From positions 1-15,440 of the forward strand of contig CAZWYU010000059.1 in assembly GCA_964638595.1 (NCBI GenBank): a DNA stretch of 15,440 nt, written 5' to 3'. Position 1 is the first letter of the stretch. Each line of letters opens with the position of its first letter. The DNA comes from CAZWQR01 sp964638595. GTDB taxonomy: Bacteria > Patescibacteriota > Minisyncoccia > Minisyncoccales > PEYH01. Below, one piece after another: positions 1 to 6,521 of the stretch. The notes below the pieces were generated by a model. That model was not told where the DNA came from, made no database searches, and saw only the letters and a program-made list of their open reading frames with translations. A program made the translations under genes and the position numbers.

Positions 1-921
1 TTCATGGATTTTTTTAAGGTGAGGCTTGGTAACATGGGTATATATTTGAGTAGTGCTTATATCTCTATGTCCAAGAAACTCTTGGACAACTCTCAAATCA
101 ACACCTTTTAAAAGCAAGTCAGTAGCAAAACTATGTCTTAATGTGTGCGGAGATGTGTCTACTGGCAATCCGGATTTAATTGCGTATTTTTTTATTATTC
201 TCTCTATTGAACGAGTAGTAAGACGATTATTAGGAGTCCTGCCTTTATAAGAGATAAACAAAGCCTTCGAACCATCGTTTCTTGTTCTTAAATATTTTTT
301 TAGAGAATGAATTGCTCTTTCTGATAAAAAGACTGTTCTTAGATGACCGCCCTTGCCTCTAATTGTAACTTCTATGATTTTGGAGTCGTTTTTAAACTGA
401 AATTGTTCTCGGTTTAGAGCTACAAGTTCAGCTACCCTTAAACCTGTTGAAAAAAGTATTTCTAAAATAGCTTTATCTCTTAAGCCAGTTTTTCTAGAAA
501 CATTTGGAGCTTTAAGTAGTTTTTCTACTTTTTCCAGCTCTAAAAAATTTATTTTTCTTTCTTTGTTTTGTTTAGCTAATTTTATTTTTTCTGAAGGTAG
601 GGAGATAATATCTTTATCTGCAAAATAGTTTAACAAAGCACGTAGGGCAATAAGATAGTAGTTTTGAGTATTTCTTTTTAATTGTTTTTTATCTGCTTTG
701 ATTCTTTGGCGAGAAAGATATGTTTTATATTTAAAAATGTGTTCAGGAGTTAGCTGATGAGGTTTTAGATTTTGCAGATGACTTAATTTTATAAAATCAA
801 AAAAACTTTTTAGAAACCGATGATAGTTTTCTTGAGACTTATAAGACAAACCTTTCTCAATATCAAGCCAATCCAAGAAATCAGTTAAATGTTTTGTAAT
901 TGGTTTATTGCTTTTTTGCAT
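1..921 (-). CDS. xer: Tyrosine site-specific recombinase, Xer (XerC/XerD/XerH) type, 3' end beyond window
   Basis: Site-specific recombinase that should cut and rejoin DNA through a covalent phosphotyrosine, most likely resolving chromosome dimers at a dif site. 307 codons are visible and the frame is open to the window edge, so the last few C-terminal residues are missing. Residues about 10-95 form the N-terminal SAM-like core-binding domain, and about 115-300 the catalytic domain. All catalytic residues are present: Arg162 (STGLRVAEL), Lys190 (RGKGG), His259 and Arg262 (HTLRH), His285 (LGHRDIS) and Tyr294 (TQIYTHV). The ATG at 921 is the first usable start: upstream codons stay open, but none is ATG, GTG or TTG for many positions. 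No Shine-Dalgarno is visible. The lack of any neighbouring phage or cassette genes favours a housekeeping Xer over a mobile integrase. XerC, XerD and single-Xer types cannot be separated by eye. Confidence 0.93.
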   Translation of the reverse strand, partial: MQKSNKPITKHLTDFLDWLDIEKGLSYKSQENYHRFLKSFFDFIKLSHLQNLKPHQLTPEHIFKYKTYLSRQRIKADKKQLKRNTQNYYLIALRALLNYFADKDIISLPSEKIKLAKQNKERKINFLELEKVEKLLKAPNVSRKTGLRDKAILEILFSTGLRVAELVALNREQFQFKNDSKIIEVTIRGKGGHLRTVFLSERAIHSLKKYLRTRNDGSKALFISYKGRTPNNRLTTRSIERIIKKYAIKSGLPVDTSPHTLRHSFATDLLLKGVDLRVVQEFLGHRDISTTQIYTHVTKPHLKKIHE

Positions 922-954
922 AGATTTCTTCGGAGAAGTGCTTATACTTATCTG

Positions 955-982
955 AAGTCTGTTAAGATGTATTATGCGACTA
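955..982. other. Candidate dif/Xer recombination site
   Basis: A 28-bp site of 11-bp arm, 6-bp centre (GATGTA, 966-971) and 11-bp arm. The arms AAGTCTGTTAA and TTATGCGACTA are inverted copies at 7 of 11 positions. On the minus strand the first arm ends in CGCATAA, identical to the inner seven bases of the XerC arm of Escherichia coli dif as I remember it. The other arm agrees only in TTA and scattered positions. It lies 33 bp upstream of the recombinase start, just downstream of its predicted promoter. Architecture and position are seen directly; function is inferred. Confidence 0.45.
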
Positions 983-992
983 ACTACTATAT

Positions 993-1021
993 ATAATATC
1001 TCCCCCGAAAAAGGGTGTCAA
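993..1021 (-). promoter_or_regulatory. Strong sigma-70-like promoter for the recombinase
   Basis: On the minus strand a perfect TTGACA (-35, 1021-1016), a 17-bp spacer and TATTAT (-10, 998-993, 5 of 6) stand upstream of the recombinase. The predicted start is near 986, giving a leader of about 65 bases that contains the dif-like site. This is the best promoter match in the window. Confidence 0.7.
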
Positions 1022-1034
1022 GTGTATAAAAAAA

Positions 1035-1373
1035 CTAATTTATAATAATTTCTTTATTAAGATAAAACACAATAGAATTATAAAAATTTATAAACCAAGG
1101 TTTGGCTTTATTAATCCACCAATCACTGATTTTTGAGTTAAGGTTTTCTAGATAAGGAATGATAGAGGATATCCAGCTCTTCAGTGTCTCACCCACTTTA
1201 CCCAATAGAGATTTGCTAGAGCTGGCCGTTTTATCTAATATTCTTTTTCCCAGATTTGAATCGGGCGGTTCTAAATCTGATTCTTGAGCAAATACAGAAT
1301 TTAAACACAATAAAAACAGAAAAGATAGAATGAAAATAATAAAAATTTTAGACCAATCCCCTTTTTGAATCAT
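1035..1373 (-). CDS. Small exported protein of unknown function
   Basis: A 112-residue protein that I do not recognise. Residues 1-9 are polar with lysines, 10-24 are a strongly hydrophobic segment (FIIFILSFLFLLCLN), and SVFA-QES at 26-32 is a good signal-peptidase I site with cleavage after Ala29. The Cys at 23 does not sit in a lipobox. The mature part of about 83 residues begins acidic and Pro-rich (SDLEPPDSN). It continues as probable amphipathic helices rich in Trp, Lys and Ser (SWISS, DWWINKAKPWF), with no cysteine and no known domain. Its ATG overlaps the gltX stop as ATGA, so it is probably translated by coupling. It is the last gene of the murD-ftsW-murG-gltX run, which fits an envelope role, though that is only context. 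An alternative is an uncleaved signal anchor. Confidence 0.75.
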   Translation of the reverse strand: MIQKGDWSKIFIIFILSFLFLLCLNSVFAQESDLEPPDSNLGKRILDKTASSSKSLLGKVGETLKSWISSIIPYLENLNSKISDWWINKAKPWFINFYNSIVFYLNKEIIIN

Positions 1374-2950
1374 AATTTAAGTTTTGCTTGATTTAATCTT
1401 AGCAAAGTTTTTTCTTTTCCCAAAATTTCAGCAATCTCAAAAGGTGGAGCTGAAGATTTTTTTCCGCTTAAAGCTACTCTTAGAGGCCATAAAAGCCAAC
1501 CCCTATCCCCTCCTGGACCGATTTCAGTCGCTTTTTTAAGCAATAAATCCTCTAAATGTGGTTTTACCCATATTGAAGTAGAAATCGGCTCCAATAGCCC
1601 TTCTAAAGCGTTTAAAACATTCTTTAAATCTTTCTCTTCCATCTTTTTCCACAAAAGAAGCTCTTTTTTATAGAATAGCTCTTTTTTGAAAAAAAAGTCT
1701 GTTAAATCAACTATTTCAGCTATGTGTTTAAGCCGTTCTTGATAAATTTCAACTATTTTTTCCAGTTTTTCCGGTTCTATTTTTTCTCCGGTTTCTTTTA
1801 TTAGATAGCTTTGTTTTATATCTACTGGACCAATGCCTACTAAATGCTCTTCTGTTTCAAAAAATGGTTCAATTAAATCAGCGTTAATAAAATAAGGAAG
1901 GCAGAGTTCGGTTAGCTTGTTGAGTGACTTATTTCTTATATAAAAACCGTTAATCCAATTAAGTTTTTTTAGATTAAAAATAGACGAAGATTGTCGGCAG
2001 TGCTCTAATGAGAATTCTTTAATTAAGGAATTTAAGGGAAATATTTCTTTCTCTGTTCCTGGGTTCCAACCCAAAAAAGCTATAAAATTGACCATTGCTT
2101 CGGGCAGATAACCCTCTTGCCTATATTGATTAACTGAAACTGTTCCATGTCTCTTGCTTAATTTGCTTTTATCAGGTCCTAAAATTAAAGGAAAATGTCC
2201 ATATTCAGGATTTTCAATTTCTAATGCTTTTTGTAATAGTATTTGTTTTGGGGTATTTGAGATGTGATCTTCTCCTCTTAGAACATGGGAAATTTTCATT
2301 TCGTAATCATCAATAACAGCTGCTAAATTATATAAAGGCGAATCTATATCTTTTGCAATTGTCATATCTCCTATCAAGCTAGCGTCAAATTCTATTTTAC
2401 CCTTAATTAAATCTTTAAAAACAATTTTTCCATCAGGATTTTTAAATCTTATTATATGGGGCTTTCCTTGTTTTAAAAATTCTTGGATAGTTTCTTTTTT
2501 TAAATTTCTGCATTTACCATTATATATTGGCGGTTGGCCTATACTTAATTGATATTGGCGTTGGGCTTCTAAATCTTCTTTGGTACAAAAGCAAAAGTAA
2601 GCCTTATCTTCGTCCAATAATTTTTGAATATATTTTTTATAGATATTTTTTCGCTGGCTTTGTTTATAGGGACCATATTTTCCCAGTTCTTTGCTTGGGT
2701 CATCAGGGCTTATACCTTCATCCCAAAAAATTTTTAACCATTTTAAACCCTCTACAATATCTTCTATATATTCTTTTTTAGAGCGGGCTTCGTCTGTATC
2801 TTCTATCCTTAAGATAAATTTACCTTGGTATTTTTGAGCGAAAAGATAATTAAAAAGCGCGGTTCTGGCAGTTCCTATATGCAAGAAACCGGTTGGAGAT
2901 GGTGCAATCCTTACCCTAGGATTCTCTATATTTTTTTCTTTTTCGCTCAT
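1370..2950 (-). CDS. gltX: Glutamyl-tRNA synthetase (GluRS, class I)
   Basis: Charges tRNA(Glu) with glutamate using ATP in the cytoplasm. The protein is 526 residues, slightly longer than the usual 460-500. It opens with RVRIAPSPTG and the HIGH-box variant HIGT at 24-27, followed by RIEDTDEARS at 48-57. The KMSKS box is KLSKR at 263-267 (DKSKLSKRHGTVS). The zinc-binding set is intact: Cys120, Cys122, Tyr143 and Cys147 (CFC, then YNGKC). The C-terminal half, from about residue 300, is the helical anticodon-binding region. Many bacteria have a GluRS that also charges tRNA(Gln), with later amidation by GatCAB; the sequence alone does not settle which type this is. The ATG at 2950 follows a promoter whose -10 ends six bases upstream. 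Its stop overlaps the next gene as ATGA. Confidence 0.97.
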   Translation of the reverse strand: MSEKEKNIENPRVRIAPSPTGFLHIGTARTALFNYLFAQKYQGKFILRIEDTDEARSKKEYIEDIVEGLKWLKIFWDEGISPDDPSKELGKYGPYKQSQRKNIYKKYIQKLLDEDKAYFCFCTKEDLEAQRQYQLSIGQPPIYNGKCRNLKKETIQEFLKQGKPHIIRFKNPDGKIVFKDLIKGKIEFDASLIGDMTIAKDIDSPLYNLAAVIDDYEMKISHVLRGEDHISNTPKQILLQKALEIENPEYGHFPLILGPDKSKLSKRHGTVSVNQYRQEGYLPEAMVNFIAFLGWNPGTEKEIFPLNSLIKEFSLEHCRQSSSIFNLKKLNWINGFYIRNKSLNKLTELCLPYFINADLIEPFFETEEHLVGIGPVDIKQSYLIKETGEKIEPEKLEKIVEIYQERLKHIAEIVDLTDFFFKKELFYKKELLLWKKMEEKDLKNVLNALEGLLEPISTSIWVKPHLEDLLLKKATEIGPGGDRGWLLWPLRVALSGKKSSAPPFEIAEILGKEKTLLRLNQAKLKL

Positions 2951-2956
2951 TAATTA

Positions 2957-2985
2957 ATTTTAACCGCCTTTTTATTAGTTTTCAA
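2957..2985 (-). promoter_or_regulatory. Promoter for gltX, probably leaderless
   Basis: Minus-strand TTGAAA (2985-2980), a 17-bp spacer and TAAAAT (2962-2957) lie in the 48-bp gap after murG. The -10 box ends six bases before the ATG at 2950, so the expected transcription start coincides with the start codon. No Shine-Dalgarno is present. gltX and the small exported protein could therefore be transcribed independently of the mur genes. Confidence 0.55.
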
Positions 2986-2998
2986 GTTTTTTATTGTC

Positions 2999-4111
2999 TT
3001 ATTTGTAAGAAGTCAAATATTTGGCAATTTTTTCTCCAGCTTCTATTTTAGCAAAACCTAAAGCCGCTTTTTTCATTTGTTTTAATTGTTCCGGATTAGA
3101 AAAGATTTTGATTAATTTAGAGTAAAGCATATGAGGCGTTGGGTTTTCTGGTTCTAAAATATTGGCTGCTCCCCTACCCGCATAAAGATAAGCATTTTTA
3201 GCTTGGTGGTTTTGGGCAGAATTTAGCAAAGGAATCAAAATGCTGGGTTTGCCGGTGGCTGCTATTTCGGAAATAGCCGCTGCTCCAGCTCGACTAATTA
3301 CCAAATGAGCAGCAGCTAAGGATTGAGCCATTTGTTCTTCATTCAAAAAATCGAAAAGATGATAATATTTGTCCAAGCTTTCTTCTTCTATAATAGTTCT
3401 GTACAAGAGGTCGGTTTTATCAAAATTTTTTGTTCCGCATTGATGGATTATTTCAAAATTTTTAAGTAATTCGGGCAAAATAGGCAAAATTAATTCATTT
3501 ATTTCTTCTGCCCCTTGAGAACCTCCCATAATCAAAATTAAAGGTTTTTCTTCTGTAATATTAAACATCTCTTTTGCTTCTTTTGCGCTACCCAAAAGCA
3601 AATTTTTTCTTATAGGATTTCCAACACAAATAATTTTATTTTTATAATTTCCAATAATTTCTGTATTCTCAAAAGAAGTGAATATTTTTACTGCATCTTT
3701 GGCTGCCAAATTAGTAGCTTTGCCAGCCACAGAATCAGACTCGTGAACAAACAATGGAAATTTGAATAATTTATTGGCGATAATAACAGGAAAACTGCCA
3801 AAACCTCCTTTGCAAAAAATTACATCTGGTCTTATTGTATTTAGGGCAAGAGATGCGCTTATAACACCAATAGGAATTTTAAAAATAATGTCAAAAATAT
3901 TTTTTAAAATAGCTAAAGGTTTTTTATATCTCCTTAATTTTCCAGCAGAAATAGTTTTTATCATTACCCCTTCTTCTTGGAGTTCCCTTAAGCCAAAATT
4001 GCCCTTTGGACCAATATAATAAAGAGAAGTTTTTTCTTTAATTTCTCTAATGATTGATAAAATTGGATAAATATGGCCACCGGTACCGCCTCCGGTAAAT
4101 AATATTTTCAT
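2999..4111 (-). CDS. murG: MurG, lipid II-forming GlcNAc transferase
   Basis: Transfers N-acetylglucosamine from UDP-GlcNAc to lipid I on the inner face of the membrane, giving lipid II. At 370 residues it has the normal family length and the two-domain GT-B fold. The N-terminal glycine-rich loop is GGGTGGH (7-13), with the conserved His13. HESDSVAGKATNLAA matches the HEQN-type acceptor region. The C-terminal donor domain shows LIMGGSQGAEEIN, then HQCG, then SRAGAAAISEIAATGKPSIL, which is the UDP-GlcNAc pocket, followed by the NHQAKNA loop. The ATG at 4111 overlaps the ftsW stop as ATGA, with no Shine-Dalgarno, so translational coupling is likely. Its position after mraY-murD-ftsW is the classical dcw order. 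Confidence 0.97.
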   Translation of the reverse strand: MKILFTGGGTGGHIYPILSIIREIKEKTSLYYIGPKGNFGLRELQEEGVMIKTISAGKLRRYKKPLAILKNIFDIIFKIPIGVISASLALNTIRPDVIFCKGGFGSFPVIIANKLFKFPLFVHESDSVAGKATNLAAKDAVKIFTSFENTEIIGNYKNKIICVGNPIRKNLLLGSAKEAKEMFNITEEKPLILIMGGSQGAEEINELILPILPELLKNFEIIHQCGTKNFDKTDLLYRTIIEEESLDKYYHLFDFLNEEQMAQSLAAAHLVISRAGAAAISEIAATGKPSILIPLLNSAQNHQAKNAYLYAGRGAANILEPENPTPHMLYSKLIKIFSNPEQLKQMKKAALGFAKIEAGEKIAKYLTSYK

Positions 4112-5205
4112 ATTTTTTTTGAAATATTTAAGAGTAATCCAAGGGCGATTAATTCTATTAAAAGATGTGAGCTACCGTAACTGATTAAGGGCAAAGGAAT
4201 CCCAGTTAAAGGCAATATGCCGATTATAGCTCCGATGTTTATAAAAGCTTGTGAAGTAATCCAAGAGACGATGCCGACAGTCATTAGTTTTAGAAAATCA
4301 TCATTAGTTTTTTTTGCTATTTTTAAACCTTGCCACATAAATATTAAAAACAAGAGGACTAAAAGACAAGCGCCGATAAATCCAGTTTCCTCGCAAAATA
4401 CAGCAAAAATAGTATCAGTCATTGGTCGAGGCAGAAAACTGAATTTTTGTATGCTTAAACCTAATCCTTGGCCAAAAATTCTACCAGAACCAATAGCAGT
4501 AAGAGATTGTTTAAATTGATATCCTATTCCTAAAGGTTGAGTATCAGGCCTTAAAAAAACCAATATCCGATTTAACCTATAGGGGGCAATTTTTATTAAA
4601 ATAAATAGGCCGACAAATCCAGAACAAATCAAAACTAAAGTTTGCCAGATGGGAGTATCGGAAATATAATACATTATTAAAGCCACAATAGCAATAACTA
4701 CCAGAGTGCTTATATCTGGTTGAAAAATCAAAAGAACGCAGATTATAGCTAAAACTATAATAATTGGCAAAAAGAAATTTAAAAAGCTGTGTTTTTCTTT
4801 TTTATGTTTACTAAGCCAGGCGGCTAGATAGATAATGAAAGCTAATTTTAGGAATTCAGAGGGTTGAAAACTAAAACCAAAAAAGGATATCCAGCGGTTA
4901 GCCCCGCCACCCGAAATTCCTATTTTTGGGATAAATATTAAGAGCATCAAAAAAATAGCGACAATGATTAAAAATAGGGCATATTTTTTGATAATTTTTA
5001 AATCTATTTTATAAGCAATAAATCCCAATATGATTCCAGGTAAAAAACCAAATAATAGTTGGTGGATTATAAAATGGAAAGAATTATTAAAATATTTATT
5101 AGAAATAGTTATTGAAACGCCGGCTAAAATTAAAAATCCTAAAAATAAAAGGAGAAAGATAGTTATTAAAATTAATAAATCTGGTTTTTTTCCTTTATTT
5201 TTCAT
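4108..5205 (-). CDS. ftsW: FtsW-type SEDS glycan polymerase
   Basis: Multi-pass membrane protein of the SEDS family that polymerises lipid II into glycan strands, normally paired with a class B penicillin-binding protein. It has 365 residues with about ten hydrophobic segments. Family motifs are GGGANRWISF (99-108) with QPSEFLKL (114-121), RPDTQPLGIGYQ (219-230), LPRPMTDTIFAVFCEETG (258-275) with the conserved Asp264 of the SEDS active site, and GIPLPLISYGSS (335-346). FtsW and RodA are hard to tell apart by sequence. The setting between murD and murG is the standard ftsW position and supports division-septum synthesis. The C-terminal motif has His347 after GSS, where many homologues have a small residue. 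It overlaps the murD end by 11 bases and murG by ATGA. Confidence 0.93.
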   Translation of the reverse strand: MKNKGKKPDLLILITIFLLLFLGFLILAGVSITISNKYFNNSFHFIIHQLLFGFLPGIILGFIAYKIDLKIIKKYALFLIIVAIFLMLLIFIPKIGISGGGANRWISFFGFSFQPSEFLKLAFIIYLAAWLSKHKKEKHSFLNFFLPIIIVLAIICVLLIFQPDISTLVVIAIVALIMYYISDTPIWQTLVLICSGFVGLFILIKIAPYRLNRILVFLRPDTQPLGIGYQFKQSLTAIGSGRIFGQGLGLSIQKFSFLPRPMTDTIFAVFCEETGFIGACLLVLLFLIFMWQGLKIAKKTNDDFLKLMTVGIVSWITSQAFINIGAIIGILPLTGIPLPLISYGSSHLLIELIALGLLLNISKKI

Positions 5206-6421
5206 TTAGTTCTTTTGCATATTTTTTGAATTGCTCTCCCCTGTCCTGATAGTCTTTAAAGCAAGAAAAGCTGGCACAGGCAGGAGACAAAAGACAAATT
5301 TTTTCTGCTTCTTGATAACACAATTTGACTGCTTGTTTCATATTATTAGCAAAAAAATAGCTAGGCTTTTTTTTGATTCTTTTTAATATTCTTTTTCCTT
5401 CCGGAGGAAAAAGAATGAGATTCTTAATTTCTTTTTTCTCAATTATTTCTGCTAATTCTTTAAAATTAGAGCCTTTTGTAGAACCCCCCAAAATTAAAGT
5501 GTCAACATTATCAATGGTTTCTAATGCGGCTATTGTTGATTGGGGCAAAGTAGAGGCAGAATCGTTAATAAATTTTATTCCTTTAAACTCCCCTACTATT
5601 TCTAAACGATTCTCAAAAGGTTTGTAATCTTTTTTAATTGGAAGATTAAACAATTTCAAAACACAAATTGCCGCTCTTACATCTTCTAAAAATATTTTTC
5701 CTTTTAAAAAAGGATTGTCTAAAGACTCTAGTTCTTTTTTACTATAATCAATTTTTTGAGCTTTAGTTTTTTGAGCTAAATTTAGTAATTTTGGATATTG
5801 GCCATTAAAAATAAAATAGTCGTTTTTATTTTGAGAAAGAGTTATATTGCTTTTAGCTCCAAAATAACTATCAAAGGTTTTGAAAAAATCAAGATGGTCT
5901 GGATAAATATTTAAAAAAACAGCAATATGAGGACCAATCTTTAAATCCTGGAGTTGATGTGAAGATATTTCAAAAATAAAAATACCGTCTTTGTTATAAA
6001 AATCCAAAGCTGGTTTTCCTATGTTTCCGATTAAATAAGCTTTTTTTCCAGCATTTTTAAAGCTTTTATAAATTAAATCAGAAGTTATTCCTTTTCCCTT
6101 AGAACCGGTAATACAAATAGTTTTATCTCTGTTTTTTTCAAGAAATATTTCAGTTTGCGATGTTATAACTTGATTGGTTAAGTAAGGAGTTAAAATGTCT
6201 TTCTTAATACCCGGACTCTTAATAATTATTTCGTAATTTTCTATTGCTTTGAGATAATTTTTTCCAAAATAAGTTTTTACGTTTCTAAATATAATTCTTT
6301 TTCTGTTTTCGTCTGCTAAACCAATTGTTTTCTTTGGAAATCTTTTTCTTAAAAATTGAAAACTGGACTTTCCTTCTCTGCCAAGACCTAAAATCAGAAT
6401 TTTTTTATCTTTTAATTCCAT
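5195..6421 (-). CDS. murD: MurD, UDP-MurNAc-L-Ala:D-Glu ligase
   Basis: ATP-dependent cytoplasmic ligase adding D-glutamate to UDP-MurNAc-L-alanine. It has 408 residues, somewhat short (about 440-450 is usual), with the three Mur-ligase domains. The N-terminal Rossmann-like domain has ILGLGREGKSS (10-20). The ATP loop is ICITGSKGKGITS (102-114). The middle domain shows EISSHQLQ (151-158), NIYPDHLDFF (171-180) and Lys190 in YFGAK, the position of the carbamylated lysine. The C-terminal domain shows INDSASTLPQSTIAALE, then LILGGSTKG, and near the end LLSPACASFSCFKDYQDRG, which is distinctive for MurD. The P-loop has Gly111 where MurD normally has Ser or Thr (see findings). The ATG at 6421 has no Shine-Dalgarno. 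The gene follows a 100-bp gap with a hairpin, so it probably begins its own transcript. Confidence 0.94.
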   Translation of the reverse strand: MELKDKKILILGLGREGKSSFQFLRKRFPKKTIGLADENRKRIIFRNVKTYFGKNYLKAIENYEIIIKSPGIKKDILTPYLTNQVITSQTEIFLEKNRDKTICITGSKGKGITSDLIYKSFKNAGKKAYLIGNIGKPALDFYNKDGIFIFEISSHQLQDLKIGPHIAVFLNIYPDHLDFFKTFDSYFGAKSNITLSQNKNDYFIFNGQYPKLLNLAQKTKAQKIDYSKKELESLDNPFLKGKIFLEDVRAAICVLKLFNLPIKKDYKPFENRLEIVGEFKGIKFINDSASTLPQSTIAALETIDNVDTLILGGSTKGSNFKELAEIIEKKEIKNLILFPPEGKRILKRIKKKPSYFFANNMKQAVKLCYQEAEKICLLSPACASFSCFKDYQDRGEQFKKYAKELNEK

Positions 6422-6427
6422 TTTTAA

Positions 6428-6456
6428 AGAATATCACAGTTTAAAAAAATAAAAAA
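6428..6456 (-). promoter_or_regulatory. Weak candidate promoter for murD
   Basis: Minus-strand TATTCT (6433-6428) ends six bases before the murD ATG, the same spacing as for gltX and valS. The place for a -35, 17 bases further up, is only a T run (6456-6451). It is supported mainly by position after the hairpin and by the shared six-base spacing. Confidence 0.3.
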
Positions 6457-6476
6457 GTAAAGTAAAAAAGAAAAAA

Positions 6477-6503
6477 GAAAAAAGGGGTCAGGTACCTTTT
6501 TTC
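6477..6503 (-). terminator. Hairpin with U-rich tail between mraY and murD (terminator or REP-like element)
   Basis: The gap 6422-6521 holds a 9-bp perfect stem: GAAAAAAGG at 6477-6485 pairs with CCTTTTTTC at 6495-6503 around the loop GGTCAGGTA. Read in the direction of mraY, the stem is followed by long U-rich stretches (6476 downward), as in intrinsic terminators. The GC part of the stem is short, so strength is doubtful. The core GGGGTCAGGTACC resembles short dispersed repeats I associate with REP and RAYT-type elements in environmental bacterial genomes. The rest of the gap is A-rich or T-rich tract without a gene. Confidence 0.5.
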
Positions 6504-6521
6504 TCTTTTTCCCTTTTTTTC

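Noticed and set aside
53..250. Plus-strand open frame of 65 codons
   Set aside because: It is antisense to the recombinase catalytic domain, which has every active-site residue; the plus-strand peptide shows no domain and no start signal.
1..921. Phage or integron integrase
   Set aside because: No phage, cassette or attC-like sequence is next to it, the length and motif spacing are those of Xer proteins, and a dif-like site adjoins it. Not fully excluded because the 3' flank is outside the window.
922..940. Small hairpin CTTC-TCC-GAAG just upstream of the recombinase ATG
   Set aside because: A 4-bp stem with a 3-base loop is too short to support a regulatory call.
1004..1015. CCC-TTTTT-CGGGGG as a terminator for the small exported protein gene
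   Set aside because: The 3-bp stem is followed by no U run and coincides with the spacer of a strong promoter.
1370..1373. Use of genetic code 25 (TGA as glycine)
   Set aside because: TGA ends gltX, ftsW, the response regulator, the aldolase and the kinase at natural protein ends with ATGA overlaps, so TGA is a stop here.
4217..4519. Plus-strand open frame of 100 codons
   Set aside because: It lies wholly inside ftsW on the other strand, and the composition is a mirror of membrane-protein codons. The same applies to 2527-2781 (gltX), 3762-4019 (murG) and 5373-5627 (murD).
6080..6110. MurD as a pseudogene because of the altered P-loop
   Set aside because: The Walker lysine, carbamylated-lysine position, substrate motifs and C-terminal signature are all intact and the frame is unbroken; Gly after the lysine also occurs in active FolC enzymes.
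6422..6521. Replication origin or small RNA gene in the A/T-tract gap
   Set aside because: No DnaA-box cluster or conserved RNA fold is visible; the only structure is the short hairpin already listed.
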